A stretch of 64,000 nucleotides of DNA from NCBI GenBank assembly GCA_964573725.1, contig CAZNLJ010000005.1:1-64000 (forward strand), given 5' to 3'. This document shows, piece by piece, positions 34,301 to 42,537 of this stretch. The notes below the pieces were generated by a model that made no database searches, was not told where the DNA came from, and saw only the letters and a program-made list of their open reading frames with translations. The stretch is from UBA6168 sp964573725. GTDB taxonomy: Bacteria; Bacteroidota; Bacteroidia; Chitinophagales; Saprospiraceae. The first letter of the stretch is position 1; each line of letters begins with the position of its first letter. Made by a program: the position numbers and the translations under genes.

Positions 34301-34868
34301 GTCCTTCCCGGCGATGATAGAAGGAACCGTGGATATCTTGTTGGATCCCGGACCACCGGTTCGATTGGACTTGGGTGAACAGGCACAATTGGCGGTCTCG
34401 GTCAATCAACCGAACCTGACAATCGGTTGGAACCCCGCCGACTTTCTTTCCTGTACGGATTGCCCGGATCCGATCGTCTTCCCCACGGGGGATAGGGTGT
34501 ATACAATCACGGCCACCGATGATTTCGGATGTTCCGCGAACACGACCCTTTCGGTTAGCGTCCTCAAGCGGCGCCGGCTCTTTATTCCCAACGTATTCAG
34601 TCCCAATGGCGACGGACTTAATGACACTTTCGAACCCTATCCTGGCAAGGATGTGGCCGCCATCCTGGGATTCGATATCTTCGACCGTCAGGGCAACCAG
34701 GTCTTCCGCTTGGCAAATGAACTTGACAATACAGCCGGTACGGCTTGGTGGGACGGCCGATTCCGCGGCAAGGACCTGCCGGCCGGTGTCTACACCTGGA
34801 CAGGGCGCGTCCGCTTCATCGATGGTGCGGTGGAAATCATTCGTGGGGAGGTGACCTTGTTGCGGTAG
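31380..34868 (+). CDS. T9SS type B cargo with tandem pre-peptidase-like modules and SprB repeats
   Basis: A 1162-residue protein. Start at 31380 gives a signal peptide ending 'ALAVQAQ' (residue 26). Two related beta-sandwich modules follow (about residues 170-320 and 325-465), each with 'VWFSF..P/TGG' and 'YF.LVDG/YFLQVDG' strands, resembling bacterial pre-peptidase C-terminal domains. Then a low-complexity segment, five clear SprB repeats plus one degenerate copy (about 580-980), and a gliding-motility-associated C-terminal type B sorting domain (about 1065-1162: 'IPNVFSPNGDGLNDTFEPY', 'FDIFDRQGNQVFR'). Probably exported and held at the surface; no catalytic motif. The two module copies look like an internal duplication. 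Converges on the DUF4442 gene. Confidence 0.9.
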   Translation: MPSKSFHCVFLTAGMLTISALAVQAQFTVSITVQGGSATTTCTDAFGSPDPAWSVDINGEGWVTYPALGFCYEDFPNVQFQATYDCFADVPASIPVCFRAFENDASIFNPCSPVTSCNEEICVDVPLPLQGAADLTIALPAGLTSGGEVQLTVETAGVPFGINDLVCQAIDFGVLPTGATVGPGDTSIFNNICATNLGDPDPGTFGNFWVNNMGVWFSFTTGGTVGSQIYLQAVSDPSGTGDGINLQVGVFGSDNNACDGNFTFLAQNHDPADWDEFVVLGCPEPNTTYFVLVDGVTDSADELDGFFGLSITDPDIPEAAEFKCDAETLGVVPPDGSVSTVSFRSNRCSGNQDAESASAFGVQRSVWFSFVAPPSGHILVAAVSDTIVDPIGLQIALYAADDDSCSGSFTEVASQHTAADLDEYMEVHCLDPGRPYFLQVDGAVSQLNAGNFIITVSDAGNETPLYNQTVVLCAGDSLFVGPVVHSVSGIYSDTLALPGGCDSIVVSDLTILPPLQLNLSILQQGIGPGNMAGSAQVSPAGGAGTYAVSWSDGSQGAVASGLVGGLPYCTTVSDGNGCSADTCWTMPFAVAIQPQVAVVEPTCSGYGDGSVSLLLSGGVPPYLFVINSTAGTFSNAGTIPSDGTWTEIAAGIPAGTYELQVTDAFFDTTFSVVVGEPDPLLLTDVVVEDASCFGSCDGSLTVTASGGTGMLNYAWSNGENAPFLSSLCAGAYTLSLSDANACSVDYNLAIASPAEFLVQASLIQPVSCIGGSDGILTVTTNGIPVASQWSNGQAGDTLTGLPQGNYAVTVTNADGCTGVGLSVVPEPDLPVTAAVVLVSPVVCHGEASGAVSGSAAGPAGPFGFVWENGSTAPTRSGLVAGAYTLTVSNSLGCTGTAGILVPEPAPITAVASTNTITCFDPPDAGVIHVDLVEGGWPPYRYGRNGLFFSSDPLLTGYTAGLQSFQIQDSLGCIRSFPAMIEGTVDILLDPGPPVRLDLGEQAQLAVSVNQPNLTIGWNPADFLSCTDCPDPIVFPTGDRVYTITATDDFGCSANTTLSVSVLKRRRLFIPNVFSPNGDGLNDTFEPYPGKDVAAILGFDIFDRQGNQVFRLANELDNTAGTAWWDGRFRGKDLPAGVYTWTGRVRFIDGAVEIIRGEVTLLR
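33180..34325 (+). repeat. SprB repeat array in the second type B cargo gene
   Basis: Five units beginning 'PTCSGYGDGS', 'ASCFGSCDGS', 'VSCIGGSDGI', 'VVCHGEASGA' and 'ITCFDPPDAG', each ending near '.GAYTL.VS...GC'. They are related to the array at 18113-20899 but more diverged from each other. Confidence 0.85.
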
Positions 34869-34887
34869 GTCTTGCGGAAACCGGGTG

Positions 34888-35343
34888 TCACCTGGCCTTG
34901 ACCGACCAGGTGAAGTGCATGGTGACCACCAAGGTGCCTGTGGCGTCCAAGCCATCCGTTCGAAGCGTAAATACTTGGGGCTCACCGGATGCCACGGCTT
35001 TTCGTACGGATTCCATGGCCTTATCGCCTTCCAGGCAGGTGAATGTGGTCCGTCCTTTCGCTTTCTTGATAAATTCGGATTCCTGCCGGATGACCAGCAT
35101 GGAGACCGGGGCGACACAGCGTTCCGCCAAGGCGACCAAGATTCCGGTGGAGAGTTCACCGGCACCGCAGAGGGCTGCGAAGTAAATGGAACGGAAAGGA
35201 TTGGTTGTCCGCCAGGAATAGGGAATGGACACAACCGCGCGTTCGGGGGATAGGGAGGAGACACTGAGCCCCCACCAAAAGGCACTGGGCAGCTGCGTCA
35301 GAAAAAAAAGGCGGACCTTCCAAGGATTGAGGATGTCGCGCAT
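34888..35343 (-). CDS. DUF4442 hotdog-fold thioesterase-like protein
   Basis: A 151-residue protein matching the DUF4442 family of hotdog-fold proteins related to acyl-CoA thioesterases. The family segment 'RTTNPFRSIYFAALCGAGEL' (about residues 44-63) includes the Asn-Pro-Phe and the helix Glu that line the pocket in this fold, followed by beta strands ('FTCLEGDKAMESVRKA', 'GTLVVTMHFTWSVKAR'). The substrate is unknown. It converges on the type B cargo gene with a 19-bp gap. The 276-bp stretch between its start and the Nudix gene is locally AT-rich and shows no convincing gene. Confidence 0.85.
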   Translation of the reverse strand: MRDILNPWKVRLFFLTQLPSAFWWGLSVSSLSPERAVVSIPYSWRTTNPFRSIYFAALCGAGELSTGILVALAERCVAPVSMLVIRQESEFIKKAKGRTTFTCLEGDKAMESVRKAVASGEPQVFTLRTDGLDATGTLVVTMHFTWSVKAR

Positions 35344-35619
35344 GAATCTGCGACCTTTGTTCGGAACCAGGAAGTCTTGTTTTTCGATGGCAATGCGGGA
35401 TTAAAAAAAGAATGTAGATTGTTTCATTTTCGCTTGGGAGCGGTTGTTTTCCTTTTGGCGGGATGTATTGTGTTTATACGTTTGGTAGCTGCCCATCGAG
35501 GCATAAAAGAAAAGGCAAATATATGCTTTATTCCGAGTGTGCAAAATTTTTTCAAGAAAAAGCCGGCGGCCGGGAAGCATGTTTCGAAAAGACGGGCAAG
35601 AGGCGCCATGCGGTAACCA

Positions 35620-36207
35620 TCATCGCGCCTTTTCAGCCATCGGTACGGAACCGGAAATCCGGAGTGAGCCCGACAACAACAAGGTGTTCACTTTCAGCAG
35701 GGCCGCAACGGACAGGCAGTCGGTGATCACGCCGTCCAGCACCATTTGGACAGCTTCCGAGAGGGGTAATTTCCGGATGCGCAGCGCTTCCGTTTCTTCC
35801 GGAGCGGGTGCCCCGAACCGGAGCCCGGTCGCCAAGTAGATATATCCGGTCTCGTCCGTCACGGAATTGGAGAGGTGGACCACTCCGAGGTCCGTCCATC
35901 GGCTTGCGGAAATCCCTGTCTCCTCCGCCAATTCCCGTTGTGCAGCCGCCAGGGGCGGTTCATCCGGCGGGGCCCCGCCCTCCGGTATTTCCCAGCTATA
36001 GGCCTCCAGGGTGTATCGGTATTGGCCGACGAGCCAGGTGTAACCTTCCTCATCCACCGGAACCACGGCCACCGCCCGGTTCTTGAAGTGCACTACCCCG
36101 TATATACCCGGATTTCCGGCGGGGTTGACGACTTCCCGGTGGCTGAGCCGTATCCAAGGGTTTTCGTATCGCAGTTCCTGGGAAAGGGTGGTCCAAGGAT
36201 TTTCCAT
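35620..36207 (-). CDS. Nudix hydrolase (ADP-ribose pyrophosphatase-like)
   Basis: A 195-residue hydrolase of nucleoside diphosphate derivatives. The Nudix box (Gx5Ex7REUxEExGU) is complete at residues 77-99 ('GGAPPDEPPLAAAQRELAEE' then TGI), giving the Glu ligands for the divalent metal. The region before it ('GVVHFKNRAVAVVPVDEEG') and 'QYRYTLEAYSWEIPEGG' are typical of ADP-ribose/ADP-sugar pyrophosphatases, as is the final helix that selects the substrate. Precise substrate is inference. The last about 40 residues go beyond the fold. The gene lies 56 bp downstream of the stop of the barrel gene ending at 36264, on the same strand. Confidence 0.92.
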   Translation of the reverse strand: MENPWTTLSQELRYENPWIRLSHREVVNPAGNPGIYGVVHFKNRAVAVVPVDEEGYTWLVGQYRYTLEAYSWEIPEGGAPPDEPPLAAAQRELAEETGISASRWTDLGVVHLSNSVTDETGYIYLATGLRFGAPAPEETEALRIRKLPLSEAVQMVLDGVITDCLSVAALLKVNTLLLSGSLRISGSVPMAEKAR

Positions 36208-36263
36208 CTATTGCGGTGATTTATTTGTCTGGGCGCCAAGGAAGAAATCCGCCGGACGCCGGT

Positions 36264-37085
36264 TCAAGTGCCTTGCCGGATTTTTCGGTTGCTGAGGGTG
36301 AAGGCAGGAGACCAGCCGAGGAAAGGATGATAGCGGTTGCCCAGGTCCAGGACGACTTGTGTGGCCAGCCGATATCCGATGCTGATGCCTGGTTGCAAGG
36401 GCGCCCCCGTCAAACCTAATTTCAGGTCCGTCCGCTCATCCAGGCGATATACGACGCCGCAGGACCAGGTGGCTCCGGTCTCCGGCGATATCCGCCCGGC
36501 GAGAAACAGCTGCAATTGGGGCGCCGCCTGCCAATGCAAACCCTGGGAAAAGCTGCTGGCGTAACCGGCTCCGGTGCCTTTGGCCGATGAAAAGGAGTTT
36601 TGTCGGACGATATGCAGACCGAAGGTCCACTTGGGCAAGATACGCCCCAGTAATCCTATTTCCCAGCCGGGTACGCGCCGTCTGGCGGAAGTGGGAAACC
36701 GGCGGTCCAGGTACAGGAGTTTGATGCCGCCATGGAAATGCTTTCCCAGGCTCCTGGACAACCAAATGCCCAGCTGCTGCTCCGCAAAACCCCGATAGCC
36801 GTGTCGTTCGTAGTGGGAAGCCATGTGCAGCCGACCGACCGGTTTGCCGACGGCCAGCTTGACGCTGTATAATCCGCCGACATTGTAGGGTTTCGCCGCA
36901 GCCAGCATCCAGGCGCTTCCAGGGTCTGTCTGCAGGGCGGCCGGATTACCGTGCAAAGGGTTCAGGAGCGCCGCCACCGGGTTGGTTGCACCCGCACCAG
37001 GGCTGATTCCGTCCGATAGGTGGTATTGCGCAAATCCTTGGGTCATCCCGCCCAGCAGGATGACCGGCATGATGATCTTTTTCAT
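36264..37085 (-). CDS. exported beta-barrel protein resembling PorV/PorQ
   Basis: A 273-residue protein. The start at 37085 gives a signal peptide (MKKIIMPVILLGGMTQGFAQ). After the leader comes 'ATNPVAALLNPLHGNPAALQ', reminiscent of the Asn-Pro-Ala turn in PorV/PorQ/FadL-like barrels. Alternating strands fill the rest and end without a sorting domain. It is shorter than typical PorV (about 380 residues) and more basic, so assignment to PorQ-like or another small barrel family is uncertain. The upstream frame to 37133 adds no sensible N-terminus. A -7 box lies at 37159-37166. Divergent from udk. Confidence 0.7.
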   Translation of the reverse strand: MKKIIMPVILLGGMTQGFAQYHLSDGISPGAGATNPVAALLNPLHGNPAALQTDPGSAWMLAAAKPYNVGGLYSVKLAVGKPVGRLHMASHYERHGYRGFAEQQLGIWLSRSLGKHFHGGIKLLYLDRRFPTSARRRVPGWEIGLLGRILPKWTFGLHIVRQNSFSSAKGTGAGYASSFSQGLHWQAAPQLQLFLAGRISPETGATWSCGVVYRLDERTDLKLGLTGAPLQPGISIGYRLATQVVLDLGNRYHPFLGWSPAFTLSNRKIRQGT

Positions 37086-37158
37086 CGGTTTTGGTTGATT
37101 GAGGCGGAACAGTATGGCCGGGAGTAGGGTCACTCCCGTATCTTACCATTCCTTTTGA

Positions 37159-37166
37159 CAAATATA
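37159..37166 (-). promoter_or_regulatory. candidate -7 promoter box of the PorV/PorQ-like gene
   Basis: On the minus strand this reads TATATTTG, an exact TAnnTTTG, about 75 nt before the ATG at 37085. No spaced TTG box. Confidence 0.4.
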
Positions 37167-37271
37167 AACAGGATTCCGACAGGTTGGGGAAGGAACCGAC
37201 CAGTCCGGGAAACAAACAGGTGGAACTCCCGGCAGGCCGGATGGATTCGTAGGATTAATCCGCGCAATGAT

Positions 37272-37279
37272 TATTTTTG
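37272..37279 (+). promoter_or_regulatory. candidate -7 promoter box of udk
   Basis: TATTTTTG fits TAnnTTTG and lies 28 nt before the ATG at 37308. It forms a divergent pair with the box at 37159-37166. Confidence 0.45.
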
Positions 37280-37307
37280 CAGCGAACCAATCCGGCTCCA
37301 CGCCGCC

Positions 37308-37955
37308 ATGGCTACTGAACAAATGAGCAAACCTTTCATCATCGGGATCACCGGAGGCAGCGGCTCCGGAAAAACCTCCCTCATCAAGGCGTTACGCGGC
37401 CAATTTCCGCCGGATCAGGTCTGCATCGTCTCCCAGGACGATTTCTACAAACCCAGGGACCAACAAGATGTCGATGCGCAAGGGGTCCGGAATTTCGACC
37501 GTCCGGATTCCATCGACAAAAGGGCCATGCTCCGCGACATTACGGACCTGATGGCGGGTAAGACCGTCGAACGGCTGGAATACACCTTCAATAATGCCGG
37601 GAAAGATCCTTCGGTCATCCGCATGGTGCCCGCTCCCGTCATTATCGTGGAAGGTATATTCGTGTTCCATTACAAGAAAGTAAGAAACCTGCTGGACCTG
37701 AAGGTCTTCCTCCATGCCAAGGAAAACCTGAAGGTCATCCGTCGCATCAAGCGGGACCAGGTGGAACGCAACTACCCCTTGGATGACGTACTCTACCGGT
37801 ACGAGAACCACGTCCTGCCCACTTTCGAACGCTATATCCAGCCTTACATGGACAAGGCGGACCTCATCATCAACAACAACCGCGATTTCCAAATGGGATT
37901 GACGGTGCTGTCCGGTTTCATCCGCGCACACTTGACCCGGGACGGCGACTCCTGA
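37308..37955 (+). CDS. udk: uridine kinase
   Basis: A 215-residue P-loop kinase that phosphorylates uridine/cytidine to the monophosphate in pyrimidine salvage. Walker A is 'GGSGSGKT' (residues 16-23). The 'SQDDFYKP' motif carries the catalytic Asp, 'NFDRPDSID' the nucleoside-binding region, 'IIVEGIFVF' Walker B, and 'RRIKRDQVER' the lid. In the family the sequence after the Asp is often 'YY'; here it is 'FY'. Length is normal. An in-frame ATG at 37323 ('MSKPF') is a possible alternative start. Converges with a 26-bp gap on the short conserved gene ending at 37982. Confidence 0.93.
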   Translation: MATEQMSKPFIIGITGGSGSGKTSLIKALRGQFPPDQVCIVSQDDFYKPRDQQDVDAQGVRNFDRPDSIDKRAMLRDITDLMAGKTVERLEYTFNNAGKDPSVIRMVPAPVIIVEGIFVFHYKKVRNLLDLKVFLHAKENLKVIRRIKRDQVERNYPLDDVLYRYENHVLPTFERYIQPYMDKADLIINNNRDFQMGLTVLSGFIRAHLTRDGDS

Positions 37956-37981
37956 GGCTTGCCTTGCCAATCCGCTTTTTC

Positions 37982-38266
37982 CTACAGGATATCCTCCGGA
38001 AGGACGGCCGCATCCGGCGGTGCCGGAAGTCCTTGCAAGAACGCTTCCCGGATTTCCTGCATGTCCCGGAACTGGAGGATGACCCTGGACAGGAGGGATT
38101 CCCCGACCAACCGCGCCACATCCTGAAAGTCCTGCAGTCCTTCCTGCTCCCGGAACTTGTACGTTTGCTCGAAGAATCCGGTCTCGAACTTGACGGACAG
38201 CCTGTTGTCCATCCGGAAGACGGTTATTTTCAAGGTGGGATGCGGGATGTGTCCGATGATTCGCAT
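37982..38266 (-). CDS. short conserved protein of unknown function
   Basis: A 94-residue protein with start chosen at 38266 ('MRIIGHIPHPTLKITVFRMD'); a further in-frame ATG is at 38290. The N-terminal half has alternating strands ('ITVFRMDNRLSVKFETG'), the C-terminal half a helix around 'FQDVARLVGESLLSRVILQF'. I recall similar short proteins beginning 'MRIIGHI.HP' in other Bacteroidota, but their function is not known to me. It is 48 bp downstream of the DUF2520 gene on the same strand and may be the last gene of the ccmE-ccmF operon. Soluble; no signal peptide. Confidence 0.75.
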   Translation of the reverse strand: MRIIGHIPHPTLKITVFRMDNRLSVKFETGFFEQTYKFREQEGLQDFQDVARLVGESLLSRVILQFRDMQEIREAFLQGLPAPPDAAVLPEDIL

Positions 38267-38314
38267 ATCATTAGGTTTGCAATTGTACAAAGGCCGACAA
38301 GGCGGCTGCCGGCA

Positions 38315-39139
38315 TCAGGCGGTCCGGTTTTCCGATGGTACGAGGCCCTGTTGCCGACGGATCAATTCGGATAATACCCGATAGGTCGGTTCCAGGTGGG
38401 GATGCTGGTCGAGGAGATAGGCAAGATGCCGGTCCATGGTGCTAGTGTCCCCACGGGCGGCGGGTCCGGTCTGTATGTCTACCGGGCGTGCACCTTGCCT
38501 GATTTTTTCGATGGTCGCATCGAGCAGGGGCTCCAGCAGGGAAAAAGGTATTTGACGGGCGGAAAGGATACCGCTTGCCGCCTCTGCGAGCGCATTTACG
38601 AAGTTGTTGACAAGGACGGCCGACAGGTGCAAGGCCAGGCGTTGACTTTCGTCCAGCCGAATGCAGCGGGAGGACAAGCGTTTCCCCAGGAGTTCCAAGT
38701 ATGTGCCGGTCGCTTCGTCCGAACCTTGTACAATGATGGGTATGGACCGGAAATCGACCGGCTCTTTTCCGGAAAAGGTCTGCAGAGGGTACAACACCCC
38801 CGCGCGCGGAAAGTATCGCTGCAGGATTCCGAGCCCGGTGGCGCCGGACGTATGGATGAAGCGTTGTCCGGAAAATTGGGGCAGGCGGTACAGCTGCCGG
38901 GCGAGCGCTTCGATGGCCTGGTCCGGTACCGCGAGGATGATGGCCCCTACCCCGCCCGCCAACAGTTCGGGCTTGGCGCAGTAGGTTGCTCCCAGGCGCT
39001 GCGCCAAATCCCGGGCGGGCGATTCGCTCCGGCTGCAGACCTGTCGGATTTCGATGCCGGAAGCCATCAACCCATGCCCCAGCTGCCAGGCCAGTTTTCC
39101 GGCACCGACCAGGCTGATATGGTGGGGTGAGCCCGTCAT
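38315..39139 (-). CDS. Rossmann-fold/DUF2520 domain protein
   Basis: A 274-residue protein with an N-terminal Rossmann domain ('ISLVGAGKLAWQLGHGL', about residues 7-23, dinucleotide-binding glycines) and a C-terminal helical DUF2520 domain (about 145-260: 'HLSAVLVNNFVNALAEAA'). The layout resembles pyrroline-5-carboxylate reductase and ketopantoate reductase-type enzymes; substrate unknown. The start codon at 39139 overlaps the ccmF stop by 4 bp (ATGA), so translation is probably coupled to ccmF. The longer frame to 39247 runs into ccmF and is rejected. Confidence 0.88.
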   Translation of the reverse strand: MTGSPHHISLVGAGKLAWQLGHGLMASGIEIRQVCSRSESPARDLAQRLGATYCAKPELLAGGVGAIILAVPDQAIEALARQLYRLPQFSGQRFIHTSGATGLGILQRYFPRAGVLYPLQTFSGKEPVDFRSIPIIVQGSDEATGTYLELLGKRLSSRCIRLDESQRLALHLSAVLVNNFVNALAEAASGILSARQIPFSLLEPLLDATIEKIRQGARPVDIQTGPAARGDTSTMDRHLAYLLDQHPHLEPTYRVLSELIRRQQGLVPSENRTA

Positions 39140-42006
39140 GTCGCAGGCGTATCGGAGCCCAAGGAAACCGGGGTAGGCTTCCGCCGACGCATGCGGCGGA
39201 TCCAACCTGTTGTCAGGCCCGCCATCATCAGGACCGTACCCAACCAAAAGAAGTTGATACCGGGGAACAGGATGGCCTCCAATACGATGTAATCCGTCCG
39301 ATAGGATTTCCGGGCGATCTCCACGGGCAGGCGGAGTGGGGAATCAAGTTCGTTTCCGGTGGCTATCATGGCCGTGAAGGTCTCCGTGGCAGGATCTATG
39401 TTGGACAGGTACAGATGGGTCCCCGTTTCCGGATGGGCATCCTTGGCGGGCAGGATGCGACCATCCCGAATCAGGAATATGGGTTCGAGGGTCCCCTTGC
39501 GGGAAGGGTCATCCTTCGGTTGTACCTCAAAAATGGCACCGATGGCGATATCCCCTTCCTGGGTCTCCAAGGTGGGGGACTTGTTGATACCGACGAAAGT
39601 GATATCCGTTTCCCCGACCCGGACCTGTTGTCCGGCGGTGAAAGTATGGGGCGTGTATACACGCCGCTCCTCTTCCTCCAGCAATTTGAACAAGGCGGTT
39701 TCCGGTAGCCTCACCTTCATGGACAATTCGTTGAGCTGTACCGGCATGGATCCCCAAAGTTTGTCCCGCAGGTAAATGACGGGAGTCGCGTAGTATACGC
39801 TGTCGTCCTTGCGGAATCCAAGTGTGACACCGACGGCGAAATCCCCGGCTTTTTCGGTGTAATCCGGATGGCTGGGCCGGTAATCTACGCCGGCGAGGAA
39901 AGTTTCGGTGGAAAGGAAAGCGGAGTCGCCGGGTCCCGTCACCACCGTATCGAGGATGGCCAGCGGGGATGTTCCGATTTCAAACAGGTCATACCGGAGC
40001 TTGTCCTCTTCCTCTTGTGCGAATTTGAAATCGGCTTCCTTTCGCGGCAAAGTGGCGATATGGGTGAAGATGTCCTTATCCAGGTACCGACGGGTATCGG
40101 GGTTGTAGGCGACGACCTCCGTCACCTCGTTGTTGTATACGGCGGAGGGGTAGACCGTGAACGAATCCAGCAGGCCGCCCGCTTCATCCAGTTCCTCGTA
40201 GTCGACCTGGAAACGCCGCAGGTTCCCTTCCAGGGTATCACCGCGGTAGGTCACCCGATAGCCGTTCATGAAGAGCGGGCTGTCCTTGAACAGCAACACG
40301 TTTTTCCGGACCATCTCCTCATCGAGCAATCCGGCCTGCACCATGGGGTTGTGGGAGATGTTCCGTTTGTTCAGGCCGGAAGCGATGATACCGACCAACA
40401 TCAATCCGAACCCGACATGCGACAGGACGGACGCCAGTTGGGAGGCCATTCCTTTTTTCATCGACATCAGGAAATAGACATTCGCCAATACCCCGAAAAT
40501 GCCGGCGAAAGCGACCAAGGTATTCCTGAAATGGAAGAAATCAATCCAGCGGGATAACAGGGCAGTAAGTACGGCGGATGCCAATGCCAGACCGGCCGTT
40601 TTCTGGAGGAACCAGGACCGCCGGGCCGTCCAGTTGGGTTCCCGGTACCGAAGGAACAGTCCGATACCGGAGAGTATGCCGATGAAGATACCGGGAAAGG
40701 TCTGGAAATCATTGTGATGTGCCACGGGATCCGTCAGGGTGAACCCGGCGAATTCCGGCCGGAACACCTGGATGAGCTTATTGAAGACCGGTAGGGAGGT
40801 CGACAGGGTGAGCAGGACTGCGGAGAATAGCAATACCAATGAGCCGACCATCATCCAGAACTCCCGGGAAGGCAGGGCCTCCTCCTTTTCGACAGTGGGT
40901 ATGAGCCGGTAACGACTGTACAAATTGCCGAAAGCAAGCAGGGTCAAGGTGCCGATGAACAGGAGCAATTGGTTTTCCAGACCCATCTCGGTGAAGGCAT
41001 GGACGGAAGTGCTGCCCAGTACGCCGCTGCGGGTCAGGAACGTGGAATAAAGCACCAGGAGGAAGGTCAACAGGTACAGGAACAGGGTGCTGCGCAAGGC
41101 CCGCCCGGTGTGTTGTGCGACCAGCTGGGTATGGATACCCGCCACCAGGGTGATCCACGGCACCAGGGATGTGTTTTCCACCGGGTCCCATGCCCAATAT
41201 CCTCCGAAACTGAGGGCTTCGTATGCCCAGGCACCGCCCATCAGGATGCCGGTGCCCAGGATGGCCCCGCTGAACAAGGCCCAGGGAAACGCCGGTCGCA
41301 TCCATTCCTTGTAGGCACCCGTCCACAGGCCGGCCATGGCGAAACAAAACGGGACGACCGTCGAGGCGAATCCCAGGAACAAGGTCGGCGGATGGATGAC
41401 CATCCAGTAATTCTGCAGCAAAGGGTTCAACCCGTTGCCTTTGAGCAGGCTGACATAGTCGGCGTTGTTGAACAGCGGGATATCCATGGTGTCCCGAAGC
41501 AACAGGAAGGGACTGCTGCCGACTTTGAAGGTGTCGGTGAGGTAGACACCCAACAACATCGACAGGATGAAAGCCTCCACCAGCGACAGCAGGGAAAGGA
41601 CAGGCGCCTCCCACCGCTTGGCCGTACCCATCAGCACCAATCCGAGGACGACATGCCAGAATGCCCACAATAGGAAACTACCCTCCTGCTCCTGCCAGAA
41701 GGCGGAAAAAATGTACTTGAACGGCAAGTCGTCCGATATCACCTTCTGGGCGTAGGCATATTCGTATCGCTTCTCGACCAACAGAAAGAAAAGGATGCCG
41801 ATGACGGACAGGACCGATACGGCATGCAGCGAGAACCCGATACGCCCCAGCCGGAGCCAGGCACGGTGCGGGGCCGGATCCGGACGCCGGACGGCCAGGA
41901 GGTATGCTGCCGCCGCAAACAGGCTGCTGACAAAAGCCAGCACGACCGACAGGTGACCCAGCACCCCCGGCCACCGCAACTCCCCGATGTACTGGATTTC
42001 TTCCAT
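39136..42006 (-). CDS. ccmF: cytochrome c maturation heme lyase CcmF
   Basis: A 956-residue multi-span inner-membrane protein of System I cytochrome c biogenesis, where heme is joined to apocytochrome CxxCH motifs. The WWD heme-handling region is 'FGGYWAWDPVENTSLVPW' (around residues 267-284), with nearby His in 'MVIHPPTLFLGF' and 'AGIHTQL'. About a dozen helices fill residues 15-560. A large periplasmic domain follows (about 590-915) and a last helix (about 920-945). It is longer than proteobacterial CcmF (about 650) because of this soluble domain. It is 11 bp after ccmE and overlaps the DUF2520 gene, so all three form an operon. CcmA-D are not in this window. Confidence 0.93.
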   Translation of the reverse strand: MEEIQYIGELRWPGVLGHLSVVLAFVSSLFAAAAYLLAVRRPDPAPHRAWLRLGRIGFSLHAVSVLSVIGILFFLLVEKRYEYAYAQKVISDDLPFKYIFSAFWQEQEGSFLLWAFWHVVLGLVLMGTAKRWEAPVLSLLSLVEAFILSMLLGVYLTDTFKVGSSPFLLLRDTMDIPLFNNADYVSLLKGNGLNPLLQNYWMVIHPPTLFLGFASTVVPFCFAMAGLWTGAYKEWMRPAFPWALFSGAILGTGILMGGAWAYEALSFGGYWAWDPVENTSLVPWITLVAGIHTQLVAQHTGRALRSTLFLYLLTFLLVLYSTFLTRSGVLGSTSVHAFTEMGLENQLLLFIGTLTLLAFGNLYSRYRLIPTVEKEEALPSREFWMMVGSLVLLFSAVLLTLSTSLPVFNKLIQVFRPEFAGFTLTDPVAHHNDFQTFPGIFIGILSGIGLFLRYREPNWTARRSWFLQKTAGLALASAVLTALLSRWIDFFHFRNTLVAFAGIFGVLANVYFLMSMKKGMASQLASVLSHVGFGLMLVGIIASGLNKRNISHNPMVQAGLLDEEMVRKNVLLFKDSPLFMNGYRVTYRGDTLEGNLRRFQVDYEELDEAGGLLDSFTVYPSAVYNNEVTEVVAYNPDTRRYLDKDIFTHIATLPRKEADFKFAQEEEDKLRYDLFEIGTSPLAILDTVVTGPGDSAFLSTETFLAGVDYRPSHPDYTEKAGDFAVGVTLGFRKDDSVYYATPVIYLRDKLWGSMPVQLNELSMKVRLPETALFKLLEEEERRVYTPHTFTAGQQVRVGETDITFVGINKSPTLETQEGDIAIGAIFEVQPKDDPSRKGTLEPIFLIRDGRILPAKDAHPETGTHLYLSNIDPATETFTAMIATGNELDSPLRLPVEIARKSYRTDYIVLEAILFPGINFFWLGTVLMMAGLTTGWIRRMRRRKPTPVSLGSDTPAT

Positions 42007-42017
42007 TTATCTTGTGT

Positions 42018-42404
42018 TCATTGCTTGAGGTAGCTGTCCGCCGAATTGTATTTCGAAGGACATTTGAGCAGGATTTCACGCGCCAGGAACACTTCCCCGT
42101 CCATGCTGCCTGTCACCACCACCTGCTCGGAGCGTTCGAAATCCTGCGGTTTGGCGGCATTCAGCACCACCTCCCGTTCCTCACCGCTGTTGTCCTTCAT
42201 GTGGAACCGACATGCGTTCGGGTCCACGGCAGGGTCGTATACAATGGCTTTGTCCAGGGACAGTTTCCCGGCGATCTTCACCTCCCGGCCGTTCTCCCTT
42301 GCATCCTGGAAATCGGAGTAGGTGCTGACGTCGCCGGCCGCATTCGTCAACATGCCGATGGCCGCCAATAACAGGATGGAAGCGGCGATATAAATTTTTT
42401 TCAT
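42018..42404 (-). CDS. ccmE: CxxxY-type heme chaperone CcmE
   Basis: A 128-residue protein with one N-terminal membrane helix (about residues 4-20) and an OB-fold periplasmic domain. CcmE binds heme covalently and delivers it to CcmF. The classical chaperone has His in 'HxxxY'; here the site reads 'LLKCPSKYN' with Cys115 and Tyr119, the CxxxY variant described for archaea, Desulfovibrio and some other bacteria. The rest of the fold is typical ('VKIAGKL', 'FHMKDNSGEEREVVLN', 'VVVTGSMDGEVFLAREILLK'). First gene of the ccmE-ccmF operon, with a promoter candidate at 42506-42537. Confidence 0.9.
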   Translation of the reverse strand: MKKIYIAASILLLAAIGMLTNAAGDVSTYSDFQDARENGREVKIAGKLSLDKAIVYDPAVDPNACRFHMKDNSGEEREVVLNAAKPQDFERSEQVVVTGSMDGEVFLAREILLKCPSKYNSADSYLKQ

Positions 42405-42505
42405 GGTCGTGGTTGTGGTAAATGGTGATACACACGCACAGGAACTTGGGACGCTATGTCCGGTAACCGGAACACGCAGGTTGCTTTCCCGGTTGCCGCC
42501 CGCCG

Positions 42506-42537
42506 CAAAATTAGCGACTTGCCGGTCTCCTGCCCAA
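42506..42537 (-). promoter_or_regulatory. promoter candidate of the ccmE-ccmF operon
   Basis: Minus strand: TTG (42537-42535), 21 nt, then TAATTTTG (42513-42506), close to the TTTG-N19-TAnnTTTG consensus. The leader to the ccmE ATG is about 95 nt. Confidence 0.6.

Noticed and set aside
35377..35616. Possible small lipoprotein ('LLAGC') in the AT-rich gap before the Nudix gene
   Set aside because: The hydrophobic stretch begins about 20 residues in, the C-terminus is low-complexity and basic, and nothing supports translation. It might be revived by homologues.
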